Shown here: positions 1-7,669 of the stretch, one piece after another
Layout of the letters: each line of letters opens with the position of its first letter
Numbering within the stretch: the first letter of the stretch is position 1
Origin: Affinundibacterium flavidum
GTDB lineage: Bacteria > Pseudomonadota > Gammaproteobacteria > Burkholderiales > Burkholderiaceae_D
Assembly (NCBI RefSeq): GCF_014284175.1
Contig: NZ_JACOGA010000020.1
Coordinates: 23,439-87,438, forward strand
DNA: 64,000 nt
Direction: 5' to 3'
Made by a program: the position numbers and the translations under genes
Notes under the pieces: model-generated
The model's input: only the letters and a program-made list of their open reading frames with translations
The model's database searches: none
What the model was told of the DNA's origin: nothing

Positions 1-1503
1 CCATTGGTGATGCATGCGACCGCTATCGACTGCTTCTTGCGCGTTCATGCCAAAATCAATGACGTTTAGAACGGTGGTGAGTACCGTATTGATGATGGTT
101 TTGCCACCCGGTGAGCCAGTCACCATAAACAATTGGCCATCTTTGGCGATGATGGTCGGCGCCATGCTCGATAACATGCGCTTGCCGGGTACAGCTAGGT
201 TAGGCTTAGTGCCAATCTGACCGCGTTCATTCGTCAAACCTGGCCCTGCATTGAAATCGCCCATTTCATTATTCAATATAAATCCCGTGCCCGGCGCCAC
301 GATACGCGAGCCGTAAGCGTATTCCAAGGTATAGGTCAAAGAGACTGCATTGCGCTGCGCATCGACCACAGAAAGGTGGGTGGTTTCTAGCGATTCTGCT
401 GGCCAGGTGAAGGATGTTGGTGTCGATTTTGAAGCCTTAGCGGGGTTAATGGTCTTGCGCAGGTTGGTCGCATACTCTTTCGATGTTAAGCGGGCGATAG
501 GCATGTCGCTGACAAAATCAGGGTCACCCAGATGCTGCGCACGGTCTGCAAAAGCGCGACGCATCGCCTCGGTAATCAAGTGTTGATTTTTGGCAGAACC
601 ATAGCCGTTGGTTTTCAGATCGTAGCCTTCCAGCAGATTGAGCATCTCGACCAACGCGACACCGCCCGAGCTGGGTGGTGCCATCCCGATAATGTCATAG
701 CCGCGATAACTTCCTTTGATCACATCACGCTTCTTGGCTTGATAGGCTTTCAGATCTTCGCGTGTGATGAGGCCGCCATTCGCCTTCATGTCTTGTTCGA
801 TTAAGAGCGCCGTTTCACCCTCGTAAAAACCCGCCGGGCCTTGCTCAGCAATGCGCAGCAAACTACGTGCAAGATCGGCTTGTTTCAGCGTTTCGCCTGC
901 TTGATAAGGCTGTCCATTTTTAGAAAATTGCGCCAATGTTGCCGGGTATTTTTTAAAAGAGGGCAACATCCTTTCTAAAGAACGCGCCAAGCCATGCGAG
1001 ACTTCAAAACCATCACGCGCCAACACCACGGCAGGCATGACAAGTTCCTTCCAAGGCTTAGAACCTTGCTCTTTCCATGCCATATACAAACCCGCAACTG
1101 TACCGGGTACGCCAACGGAACGGTGGCTATTGTGATGCAGATCGTAATCGTATTTACCGTCTTTTAACCACATCTCAGGAGATGATCCGTTAGGTGCAGC
1201 CTCACGAAAATCATACGAAACAGCTGCACCGCTAGTTGGACGATACACGATAAAACCACCACCACCGATATTGCCCGCCGTAGGATGCGTCACCGCCAAA
1301 GCGAACGCAGTGGCTATCGCAGCATCCATCGCATTGCCACCATTTTTGATAATCTGAAAACCCACGTCGGAAGCGATATCGCTTTGCGACACCACCATGC
1401 CCAGCTTAGCGCGGGCAGGCGTAGATCCAGCGTGTATGGCAGGTGTTACGAGGACAAGTAAAGAAAAGGCAGAAACGAGGACGAGAACCTGACGGCGTAG
1501 CAT
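1..1503 (-). CDS. ggt: Gamma-glutamyltransferase (glutathione hydrolase), 3' end cut off by window edge
   Basis: The reverse strand encodes about 501 residues that run off the left edge. The protein starts with a signal peptide (MLRRQVLVLVSAFSLLVL, then TPAIHAG), so it should act in the periplasm, where the family cleaves the gamma-glutamyl bond of glutathione and transfers or hydrolyses the glutamyl group. The precursor normally self-cleaves before a threonine; here the motif ETTHLSVVD places that nucleophile at about Thr374. Downstream the small-subunit motifs PGTGFILNNEMGDF, SSMAPTI and GSPGGKTI are visible, all typical of the family. The missing part is the last stretch of the small subunit after MHHQW. 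It reads away from the toxin/retron region and shares no operon with it. The function is secure; whether the gene is intact beyond base 1 cannot be seen. Confidence 0.95.
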   Translation of the reverse strand, partial: MLRRQVLVLVSAFSLLVLVTPAIHAGSTPARAKLGMVVSQSDIASDVGFQIIKNGGNAMDAAIATAFALAVTHPTAGNIGGGGFIVYRPTSGAAVSYDFREAAPNGSSPEMWLKDGKYDYDLHHNSHRSVGVPGTVAGLYMAWKEQGSKPWKELVMPAVVLARDGFEVSHGLARSLERMLPSFKKYPATLAQFSKNGQPYQAGETLKQADLARSLLRIAEQGPAGFYEGETALLIEQDMKANGGLITREDLKAYQAKKRDVIKGSYRGYDIIGMAPPSSGGVALVEMLNLLEGYDLKTNGYGSAKNQHLITEAMRRAFADRAQHLGDPDFVSDMPIARLTSKEYATNLRKTINPAKASKSTPTSFTWPAESLETTHLSVVDAQRNAVSLTYTLEYAYGSRIVAPGTGFILNNEMGDFNAGPGLTNERGQIGTKPNLAVPGKRMLSSMAPTIIAKDGQLFMVTGSPGGKTIINTVLTTVLNVIDFGMNAQEAVDSGRMHHQW

Positions 1504-1712
1504 GGAACATCTCCAGAAAGAGGGGAAACTAAACGTGTGAATCAAATTGGTAGAACGGTGAAAATTTCACTATCGCTCAGAATAGGTTCAACTATACCTT
1601 TTTTAGGTGTTGACGATGAAAACTCAGTGGGGAATAGCTAGTTTGACGCTTATCGATTGTCATTGATAGCATTAACGATTTCTTTTTTTAAAAGGCAAGC
1701 AACGTGAAAAAT

Positions 1713-1837
1713 GTAGAGCGAGTGCAACCCGCGTCGCCAGCACGTTCAAAATACCGAAAGGGCAATTAGATGCTTGAAAGAAGATTTGAATGATGAATCA
1801 TTAAGGTAATTTACAGCGCGGGTTGCACCCGTCCTAC
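1713..1837. repeat. Inverted-repeat element with GTGCAACCC arms
   Basis: The left arm at 1713-1733 (GTAGAGCGAGTGCAACCCGC) is answered by an inverted copy at 1817-1837 with about three mismatches, enclosing some 83 AT-rich bases. The arm GTAGGRCGGGTGCAACCC occurs again at both ends of the larger element at 58112-58380, so this looks like a dispersed MITE-like genomic repeat and not a gene-specific operator. No target duplication was recognised. Confidence 0.55.
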
Positions 1838-1884
1838 ATGGCTCGGCTCCGTTTCATGTGATCCCGAGCTTGTATAAAGTGAAA

Positions 1885-1918
1885 GAGGACAGTCAATCAT
1901 CCCGACCGTCCTCTTTTT
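1885..1918. terminator. Bidirectional terminator-like hairpin
   Basis: GAGGAC at 1885-1890 pairs with GTCCTC at 1908-1913 and is followed by five T on the plus strand; on the minus strand the stem is followed by TTTCAC. It sits just past the stop codon of the small minus-strand gene ending at 1964, so it probably ends that transcript. Confidence 0.55.
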
Positions 1919-1963
1919 AGTTTGAGCATTCAGTGTGCATAAAAAAATTGAATGTTTCTCTTC

Positions 1964-2206
1964 CTAGTGGTGACAAGGAGTAGAGGTTGATTTGGAGTAG
2001 TTCGTCACTTGCCCAGACGAATGGTGTGCACCGCTGCATGACAAAGTGTAGTGTCCTACGACATGCGTTTTTTGTGCATTCGAATAGTAGGTTCGATTTA
2101 CAGAATTGCCTGGCAACGCATAAGCTGCGATTCCATATAACATGCTTAATATAGCGAGGCCAAGAACTAGCGTTTTTGGTTTTAGAAACGTCGATTGAAT
2201 TGCCAT
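1964..2206 (-). CDS. Small secreted DUF6289-like protein (80 aa)
   Basis: I chose the ATG at 2206 because GGAG lies six bases upstream (GGAGACAACAATG); longer readings extend into non-coding sequence. Residues 1-30 form a signal peptide (KTLVLGLAILSMLYGIAAYA). The mature part is about 50 residues, with TYYSNAQKTHVVGHYTLSCSG followed by a second cysteine near the C-terminus (TPCHH). The pattern TYYSD..KT.VVG......C.G......Y.....PC resembles the small DUF6289 family, which has no known function; the two cysteines could form a disulfide. The family call is from memory of the pattern. It stands alone, ending near a terminator hairpin. Confidence 0.6.
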   Translation of the reverse strand: MAIQSTFLKPKTLVLGLAILSMLYGIAAYALPGNSVNRTYYSNAQKTHVVGHYTLSCSGAHHSSGQVTNYSKSTSTPCHH

Positions 2207-2850
2207 TGTTGTCTCCATGCAATAAGGTTGAATATTAGAAAAATTTGTTAAATACTCGTTTGAAGCCGAGTCATCGAAAACCGCATGCCGACCAGACCTC
2301 ACTTTTCTTTCATTGGTTGCGAAACCTTTTTCATTTTGTAGCTTATGCCTCATAAACCGAGGTCAAGATCGATGCTTCTACCCGAGCGCATTTCGCTAAA
2401 TACCATGGAAAGACACCGTGCCCATGTTCTTAGGCACAGTACCTCATAGTAGAGTTTGATAGATGATGAAAACAATTGGGATTTATACCGACGAAAATCA
2501 GTACTTGTACTGAAAAAACACGCGGGGTCATCGGTGTATTCTTTAGCTGTCGTCTGCAATAATTTGAGCGATTTTAGAAACTCATTGAAGTGCTCGTTTT
2601 CTCTCCCTTTGGGATAGGAAATTGAGACCGTATAAATGTTCTTTAGCGGTGAAGTGTTTTAGCGCTGTAAAACGAGCACCAATCGAAGAAAAGGTAATGA
2701 TTTTTGCCTGATATGAATTATCATCAGATATTGCAAGGTGTAAGAGCGAAGCGTATTACACCGTTTTTGAACGATTAGGTGTCAGCGATGCTGCCCCTTT
2801 AGTTCCCGTGATTTTGCGTGATTTTGACTGACCCGTGATTTTGATACGAC
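2207..2850. other. Non-coding stretch between small secreted protein and toxin locus
   Basis: No gene is supported here. It contains a palindrome (2737-2762) and a short cluster of GTGATTTTG direct repeats (2805-2843, three copies). The first part presumably carries the promoter of the gene starting at 2206. Confidence 0.5.
2737..2762. repeat. Small palindromic repeat
   Basis: GGTGTAA at 2737-2743 is answered by TTACACC ending at 2762, with GCGAAGC in the loop. Short palindromes of this kind with a CGCTTCGC-like centre occur as dispersed repeats in many proteobacterial genomes. It has no T tract, so I do not call it a terminator. Confidence 0.45.
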
Positions 2851-3027
2851 CTATTTAGGCTTGTATTCAACCGCATTTTCTTGCACAGATGGTGATTGTA
2901 GATAGCCGAGCTTGCGTGCTTTTTCTACAGCTTCGGTGACGGCTTGTTGCATCACTTTTTCTAGCGCTGCGGTATCACGCAGTTTTGCTGCGATTGGATC
3001 ATCTATTGATTTTTGATGCTGTTCCAT
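2851..3027 (-). CDS. 58-aa antitoxin-like protein overlapping the zeta-toxin-like gene
   Basis: An ATG at 3027 opens a 58-codon frame (MEQHQKSIDDPIAAKLRD..., ending NAVEYKPK) that overlaps the last 25 bases of the P-loop gene in another frame, an arrangement typical of translational coupling. The centre, VMQQAVTEAVEKARKLGY, should form an amphipathic helix and recalls the small partner proteins often found beside COG4185 zeta-like proteins (pattern AV.EA.E..RRLG). By position and size I infer it is the antitoxin or partner of its neighbour. The order is unusual because antitoxins more often precede the toxin. No DNA-binding fold is evident by eye. Confidence 0.55.
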   Translation of the reverse strand: MEQHQKSIDDPIAAKLRDTAALEKVMQQAVTEAVEKARKLGYLQSPSVQENAVEYKPK

Positions 3028-3575
3028 AGCGCTTCCTCATAAATTTCCAATTCGCCATTTTCTGCTTCAACTGCGATTTTTGTGTGGTTGATGTCGGAGT
3101 TGTCGAACACGCTCCACTTGTCTGCAAGCGGTAAATACAAATCACGGAAGTTTTGTATGCTACGTGCATAACGTCGCGCAATTACATCTGGTGGAATATT
3201 GTGTCCGCCCATTTTCATCCGTAATACGACACGCTCTTGCGCGAGTGCGATGCTATCGAGCCAGACATAACAGAGATTGATACGATAACCTTGTGTCTTG
3301 AGCTTTTTCAAAAACACAGAAAAAGTGCGGCTAGATAAAGTCGATTCAAATGCAAAGTTACGACCAGATGCTGCTAATTCATCAAGCCGTCGCAACATAA
3401 TGCGACCTGCCTCAAACGCTGCACCTTCAGGATTAAACGCCGACAAACCAGCTGCAATTTGGTCGGCATTCACAAAATCCGGCACCGCCAAATAATCACG
3501 CAAAACCAAAGGTGCGATGGTGGATTTACCTGCACCATTTGGACCTCCGATGACGATAACGTGGGGTTGTGACAT
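3003..3575 (-). CDS. Zeta-toxin-like P-loop kinase/ATPase (COG4185 family)
   Basis: 190 residues starting at MSQPHVIVIGG. The Walker A motif GGPNGAGKST lies at residues 8-17, followed by PDFVNADQIA and FAFESTLSS, the layout of zeta-toxin and COG4185 proteins. Classical zeta toxins phosphorylate UDP-N-acetylglucosamine; the biochemical role of COG4185 members is less certain. An upstream in-frame ATG at 3608 lies inside a palindromic repeat (3595-3716), so the eleven extra residues it would add are probably not real; neither start has a good ribosome binding site. The downstream 58-aa ORF overlaps its 3' end. Together with the adjacent retron it suggests a toxin/defence island. Confidence 0.75.
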   Translation of the reverse strand: MSQPHVIVIGGPNGAGKSTIAPLVLRDYLAVPDFVNADQIAAGLSAFNPEGAAFEAGRIMLRRLDELAASGRNFAFESTLSSRTFSVFLKKLKTQGYRINLCYVWLDSIALAQERVVLRMKMGGHNIPPDVIARRYARSIQNFRDLYLPLADKWSVFDNSDINHTKIAVEAENGELEIYEEALWNSIKNQ

Positions 3576-3594
3576 TGTGTGTTTGAGTTTGGTT

Positions 3595-3716
3595 TGTAGG
3601 GTGGGCACATTGTGCCCACGCGTTATGGTTGATCAACGAATTACCTATTTAAAACAATCAATTATTTATGCGTTCGAACTTATCTTCCGCGTGGGCACAA
3701 GAACCGTGCCCACCCG
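3595..3716. repeat. Inverted GTGGGCAC repeat element
   Basis: Two palindromic units, GGTGGGCACATTGTGCCCAC near 3600 and GTGGGCACAAGAACCGTGCC near 3691, face each other across about 70 AT-rich bases, so the whole can fold into one long hairpin. The unit resembles the GTAGGGTGCGCC elements at 7716-7785 and 53266-53286. It is probably a dispersed repeat lying between the retron and the toxin gene. Confidence 0.55.
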
Positions 3717-3804
3717 ACATGGCTGACCCGTGCGTCGGATGTTAGAACTCCTCATTTGCTCATTCGCTTGCCTGGGGCTAATGGGTAGACCTATTCGTAC
3801 TAAT

Positions 3805-4722
3805 TTAACGCTGTAATGCGAGTATCGTAGATTCACCATACTTTTGTATAAGTCGATTAATGTGCTCCGGTTCGACAGACCTTAAGAATGAAATATAGCC
3901 TTTCAGTTTTTCGATGTCCTCTATTGAAAGTAAATTATTCTTGAAGCGAAATACTTGTGCGTTAAGGATCCGTTTTCTTTCTCTTCCAATAGAAATTTCA
4001 TTTTTTTCGGTGATTGTTAAACCGGTGATTCTTCTGCCATTACCTTTTGAAGTATGTACCGTTTTTTCAATATTTACAGTCAAGTGAATGTCTGTTCCAC
4101 TTGAGATAAGAATTGGAAGATTTTCGTATAAACTCGTAAGAAGGTTTGGTCGATTTGTTGAGAAACTTAAATCATCTGCATATCGTGTGTACGTTACTTC
4201 GATTTCTTTGCAATGGTCGTGAATTACTGAGTCTAATGAATAGAGCAAAATGTTTGATAAAAGCGGAGAGCTTGGTGCGCCAATTGCAAGTCTTAATGTT
4301 TTGGTTTTATGATCTGCTTTAAATAGTATTTGTGACAGATCATGTAGATCGTCATCGCTAAATTCCGTTCCAATCATGAATTTTCGAAAATCATGATTTG
4401 TTATTGATGGAAAGAAGTCTTTGAAATCTACTTTCAATAAATAACGATTATTTTTATGAGGTAAAACGTTGGCTATCAAACCGACATTTTTTTTATATGC
4501 TCTTGCTGACTCATGAATTGGGAACTTATTTAACTCATTTTCGACAACCCACCGCTGAATTAATTTAATTTCTGGTGTCGGCTGAGAGACTTCTCTTCGT
4601 TTATTCGGCTGACGTTTGGGAATTGAGTATTCTTTGTAGCGAATCGGTGCTGAGGCTATTAGGAGGTTAAGTTCATTTTTTGAGAATGGCAGATTTGCGA
4701 GAAGCCGAGTTCTAAGCGACAT
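3805..4722 (-). CDS. Retron reverse transcriptase (St85/Ec86-like)
   Basis: 305 residues with the landmarks of retron RTs: NVLPH at 85-89 where retrons usually have NAxxH, VDFKDFFPSI at 98-107 (first catalytic Asp), IGAPSSPLLSN at 147-157, YTRYADD with the catalytic pair at residues 183-184, and ITGL at 232-235 in place of the usual VTG. It would bind the adjacent msr-msd RNA, prime from the 2'-OH of a branching G and make msDNA. Its start overlaps the end of the effector gene by 11 bases, so the two are co-translated. Base composition is clearly more AT-rich than glnS next door, a sign of horizontal transfer. Group II intron or DGR RTs are ruled out by the short length and the missing maturase or Avd context. 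Confidence 0.93.
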   Translation of the reverse strand: MSLRTRLLANLPFSKNELNLLIASAPIRYKEYSIPKRQPNKRREVSQPTPEIKLIQRWVVENELNKFPIHESARAYKKNVGLIANVLPHKNNRYLLKVDFKDFFPSITNHDFRKFMIGTEFSDDDLHDLSQILFKADHKTKTLRLAIGAPSSPLLSNILLYSLDSVIHDHCKEIEVTYTRYADDLSFSTNRPNLLTSLYENLPILISSGTDIHLTVNIEKTVHTSKGNGRRITGLTITEKNEISIGRERKRILNAQVFRFKNNLLSIEDIEKLKGYISFLRSVEPEHINRLIQKYGESTILALQR

Positions 4723-5659
4723 TTTTTTTCTCCTTGTCCGATCTGATCAATTTGAACGCGGAACGTCTCCAATCTTCTTTCTGAGATTCTTCAAAAAGTA
4801 CGGTTTTCCAAGTTATTCTTTTTGTTGGATTTTGTTTTTTTTGAACGCCATCATCTTGAATAGCTTTATTGAAAGCATAGTCAAAAGTCGAGTTTTCGTA
4901 ATCTAAAATGAAAAAACAGCGATATTCTAGGATGGTTTGTTCGCGAATCAGCCCGATATTTTTTAGCGTCAAGAGCAATTGTTCTAGGCGTTTTTTCTTG
5001 GTGTATTTAAGTTTTAGCTTTTCTAGGAATCGCTTAATGTCTTTATATTCTGCGACTTGAACGAGATCAATGAAGTCTACTATTAGATGTAAAACATGGC
5101 GAACGTTTAGTGCCTTAAATGCTTCTTCTTTACTCTGTTTTTCAAATTGATTTTTAATAGTTTGGACTATGTGTCTAGTTTCGATCAAACTCAATGAGCT
5201 GTCTTGAGATACCGTGATTTTTGTATCATCAAATTTATTTTTAATATGGTTTATTAAACCATGATTGATGAACGATTCTTCTTGGTGGAAGTCGTTATTG
5301 ATGACAATGTGAAGTTTTGACGCTATTTCTGGGGGCTTTATTAATGTACCGAATTCCGCAATTGCGCCCGCAGACTCAAGAAAAATTAAGACGCTGTCTG
5401 CAATTGCACAGATATCTTCTTCAAATAGTAGCAAATCATCATAGACGCCAAATTGATTCCAATTCTTAAAATCTTCTGGTACAACAAATGCATCTGCTAA
5501 ATTTGTTGCGAATAGCAAAAATATTCCGCGTTGCGATATTGCTTGGCCATTTTTATCTGTTTGTGGTCCTCCAAAAATAGTTACTTTATGAGGCCCTTTT
5601 TTTACCTTTGATTTTTGGAGATCAATTGCTTGAGCGAATTCGTCGATTGATTTAAACAT
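4712..5659 (-). CDS. Retron effector, NDT-like domain plus C-terminal helical part (St85/RcaT-like)
   Basis: 315 residues from the ATG at 5659; a TTG four codons upstream falls inside the retron RNA arm and is less likely. The N-terminal 110 residues look like a nucleoside-deoxyribosyltransferase fold: KVTIFGG at 25-31, DDLLLFEEDICAIADSVLIF, then ESAGAIAEFG at 95-104, with Glu102 (or Glu95) the candidate catalytic acid. The rest is charged and helical, possibly winged-helix (about 190-260). Effectors of this class in Ec86 and Salmonella St85 retrons are toxins kept inactive by RT plus msDNA and released on phage attack. The order RNA-effector-RT matches those systems. The chemical activity is inferred; the family placement is from motif recognition. 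Confidence 0.82.
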   Translation of the reverse strand: MFKSIDEFAQAIDLQKSKVKKGPHKVTIFGGPQTDKNGQAISQRGIFLLFATNLADAFVVPEDFKNWNQFGVYDDLLLFEEDICAIADSVLIFLESAGAIAEFGTLIKPPEIASKLHIVINNDFHQEESFINHGLINHIKNKFDDTKITVSQDSSLSLIETRHIVQTIKNQFEKQSKEEAFKALNVRHVLHLIVDFIDLVQVAEYKDIKRFLEKLKLKYTKKKRLEQLLLTLKNIGLIREQTILEYRCFFILDYENSTFDYAFNKAIQDDGVQKKQNPTKRITWKTVLFEESQKEDWRRSAFKLIRSDKEKKNVA

Positions 5660-5666
5660 AAGGGGT

Positions 5667-5844
5667 CTCAACTACCATTTATAACAGCGTAGAAATCACC
5701 GGGCGACGGGACTAGGAGCTCGCGACGCGGGCACGGCGCTCGGGGGTTTCTACGCTGTTAAAGCTAACAATTAAATTCGGTCTGGCGAAACGCCCGACAT
5801 TAATGATCAAGAGATATATACGACCATCGAAACGCGTAATTGAG
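5667..5844 (-). ncRNA. Candidate retron msr-msd RNA
   Basis: Reading the minus strand, all expected parts occur in order. Arm a1 (CTCAATTAC, 5844-5836) is complementary to a2 (GTAGTTGAG, 5675-5667) over nine pairs with one G-U. The base after a1 is G5835, the expected branch point. Two msr stem-loops follow: 5828-5802 (GATGGTC with GATCATT, two wobbles) and 5798-5780 (GTCGGGCG, loop TTT, CGCCAGAC, one mismatch). Then comes a long msd hairpin with a perfect 14-bp stem, 5760-5747 with 5695-5682, and a GC-rich 51-base top. The total is about 178 nt, a normal size. Exact RNA ends and msDNA length are not determinable from sequence. Confidence 0.8.
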
Positions 5845-5850
5845 GCTAGA

Positions 5851-5879
5851 ATATTAACACCAACTACGTGCTTTGTTAA
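5851..5879 (-). promoter_or_regulatory. Sigma70-type promoter of the retron
   Basis: On the minus strand TTAACA (5879-5874) is separated by exactly 17 bases from TAATAT (5856-5851). Transcription would begin near 5844, which is where arm a1 starts. It lies just downstream of the glnS stop codon, so the retron has its own promoter and need not depend on glnS read-through. Confidence 0.6.
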
Positions 5880-5893
5880 CTAATAAGTTTTAC

Positions 5894-7669
5894 TCACTTC
5901 CCCCACGAATCCTTCAAAGTAGTAACCCGATTAAACACAGGCACACCCTTCACAGAATCCACACGATCAGCCACAAAATACCCATGCCGTTCAAACTGCA
6001 AACGCGTATCAGGTTCCACATTCACCATACCCGGCTCAACATAAGCACGAATAGTCTCTAAAGACGCGGGATTCAACAAAGCCATAAAGTCTTTACCACC
6101 AGCATCTGGGTTTGCATCGGTGAACAAGCGATCATACAAACGCACTTCCACTTCCAAAGAATCAGACACGCTCACCCAGTGGATGTTACCTTTGACTTTG
6201 TAGTTGGCGCTGCCTTCTGTGCCGGATTTGCTGTCGGCGAAGTAGTTGCAATGCACGGCAATCACATTACCGTTTTCATCTTTATCGCAGCCAACACATT
6301 CGACTACATAGCCGTAACGTAAACGCACTTTATTGCCTGGGAAGAGGCGGAAGTAGCCTTTTGTTGGTTCTTCCATGAAGTCTTCTTGTTCTATCCACAG
6401 TTCTTTGCTGATGGTGAATTCGCGGTTGCCGAGTTCTGGGTGGTGTGGATGGATAGGGGCTGTGCACGCGACAGCTTCGCCTTCAGGGAAATTGTCGATG
6501 ATGAGTTTGAGTGGGCGCAAGACGGCGGTGGCGCGTGGTGCTTTTGGGTCTAGGTCTTCACGCAGGCAGCCTTCTAGTGTGCTGTAGTCGATCCAGCCGT
6601 CGGAGCGGGTGACGCCTATGCGTTCGCAGAAGAGTTGGATGGCTTCTGGTGTGTAGCCGCGACGACGAATGCCGACGATGGTAGGCATGCGTGGGTCGTC
6701 CCAACCGCTGACGATGTTTTGTTCTACCAGTTGGCGCAGCTTGCGTTTGGAGGTGACGACGTAGGTCAGATTCAAACGCGCGAATTCGTATTGCTGCGGT
6801 ACCGGTTGTTTGAAGAAACCACCTTCGGCAGCGCGGGCGATGATCCAGTCGTAGAAGGGACGGTGATCTTGGAATTCTAAAGTACAGATCGAGTGCGTGA
6901 TGTTTTCTATCGCGTCTTCTAATGGGTGGGCGTAATCGTACATCGGGTAGATGCACCATTTGTCGCCAGTGTTGTGGTGATGCGCGTGACGGATGCGGTA
7001 GATCGCTGGGTCGCGCATATTCATGTTCGGTGAGGCCATGTCGATCTTGGCGCGCAAAATGTGAGCGCCATCGGCAAATTCACCGGCTTTCATGCGGCGG
7101 AATAAATCTAAAGATTCTGCGACGGCGCGGTCGCGGAATGGCGAGTTCACACCTGGCTTGGAAAAGTCACCACGATTGGCTGCCATGTCTTCAGCGGATT
7201 GACTATCGACATAGGCGTGGCCTGCTTCGATTAAATATCCTGCGATGGCGTAGAAGGTGTCGAAGTAATTGCTGGCGTAGTAGAGATGATTGCCACCGCC
7301 GTTGGTTGCGTTGCCTTCCCAATCAAAGCCCAACCATTTCACGCTGTCCATAATCGTATCGACGTATTCTTGATCTTCTTTTTCTGGATTGGTGTCGTCA
7401 AAGCGCAAGTGGCAACGGCCGTCGTAATCGCGGGCTAAACCGAAGTTCAGACAGATGGATTTGGCATGACCGATGTGAAGATAGCCGTTGGGTTCCGGCG
7501 GGAAGCGGGTGATCACGTTTGGCAAGCCGTCGCGGGTGTATTTGCCATCGGCTAAATCGCGGTCGATGATGCCGCGCAGGAAGTTGGAGATGACTGGGGT
7601 TGCTGCTTCTGTGTTTTTGCTGTCGTGCTTGTTAGCTTGCTTATTGTCTGGTTTGTTCGTGCTATTCAT
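5894..7669 (-). CDS. glnS: Glutaminyl-tRNA synthetase
   Basis: 591 residues; charges tRNA-Gln with glutamine in the cytoplasm. The class I signature HIGH is at 65-68 (PEPNGYLHIGHAKS) and the KMSKS-equivalent VTSKRKL at 305-311. RFDDTNPEKE at 89-98 and the C-terminal anticodon-binding beta barrels are typical of GlnRS rather than GluRS. It is longer than E. coli GlnS (554 aa) because of a polar, Asn/Lys-rich N-terminal extension of roughly 25 residues. It stands alone: the retron lies downstream and about 550 non-coding bases lie upstream. Confidence 0.97.
   Translation of the reverse strand: MNSTNKPDNKQANKHDSKNTEAATPVISNFLRGIIDRDLADGKYTRDGLPNVITRFPPEPNGYLHIGHAKSICLNFGLARDYDGRCHLRFDDTNPEKEDQEYVDTIMDSVKWLGFDWEGNATNGGGNHLYYASNYFDTFYAIAGYLIEAGHAYVDSQSAEDMAANRGDFSKPGVNSPFRDRAVAESLDLFRRMKAGEFADGAHILRAKIDMASPNMNMRDPAIYRIRHAHHHNTGDKWCIYPMYDYAHPLEDAIENITHSICTLEFQDHRPFYDWIIARAAEGGFFKQPVPQQYEFARLNLTYVVTSKRKLRQLVEQNIVSGWDDPRMPTIVGIRRRGYTPEAIQLFCERIGVTRSDGWIDYSTLEGCLREDLDPKAPRATAVLRPLKLIIDNFPEGEAVACTAPIHPHHPELGNREFTISKELWIEQEDFMEEPTKGYFRLFPGNKVRLRYGYVVECVGCDKDENGNVIAVHCNYFADSKSGTEGSANYKVKGNIHWVSVSDSLEVEVRLYDRLFTDANPDAGGKDFMALLNPASLETIRAYVEPGMVNVEPDTRLQFERHGYFVADRVDSVKGVPVFNRVTTLKDSWGK

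Larger units (their letters stand above)
1504..1963. other. Non-coding stretch upstream of ggt
   Basis: No convincing gene on either strand. It holds the ggt promoter region (next to 1504), an imperfect inverted repeat (1713-1837) and a terminator-like hairpin (1885-1918), both listed separately. Confidence 0.6.

Noticed and set aside
2350..2559. 69-codon minus-strand ORF as a gene
   Set aside because: No ribosome binding site, no recognisable domain, unbalanced composition, in an AT-rich intergenic region.
2805..2843. GTGATTTTG direct repeats as a CRISPR or iteron array
   Set aside because: Only three short, irregularly spaced copies; no spacers, cas or replication genes nearby.
5682..5760. 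Long hairpin downstream of glnS as its transcription terminator
   Set aside because: It has no T tract, lies more than 130 bases from the glnS stop, and sits exactly where the retron msd should be.
6558..7353. Long Arg/His/Cys-rich ORFs inside glnS
   Set aside because: Shadow frames of glnS with composition typical of antisense reading.
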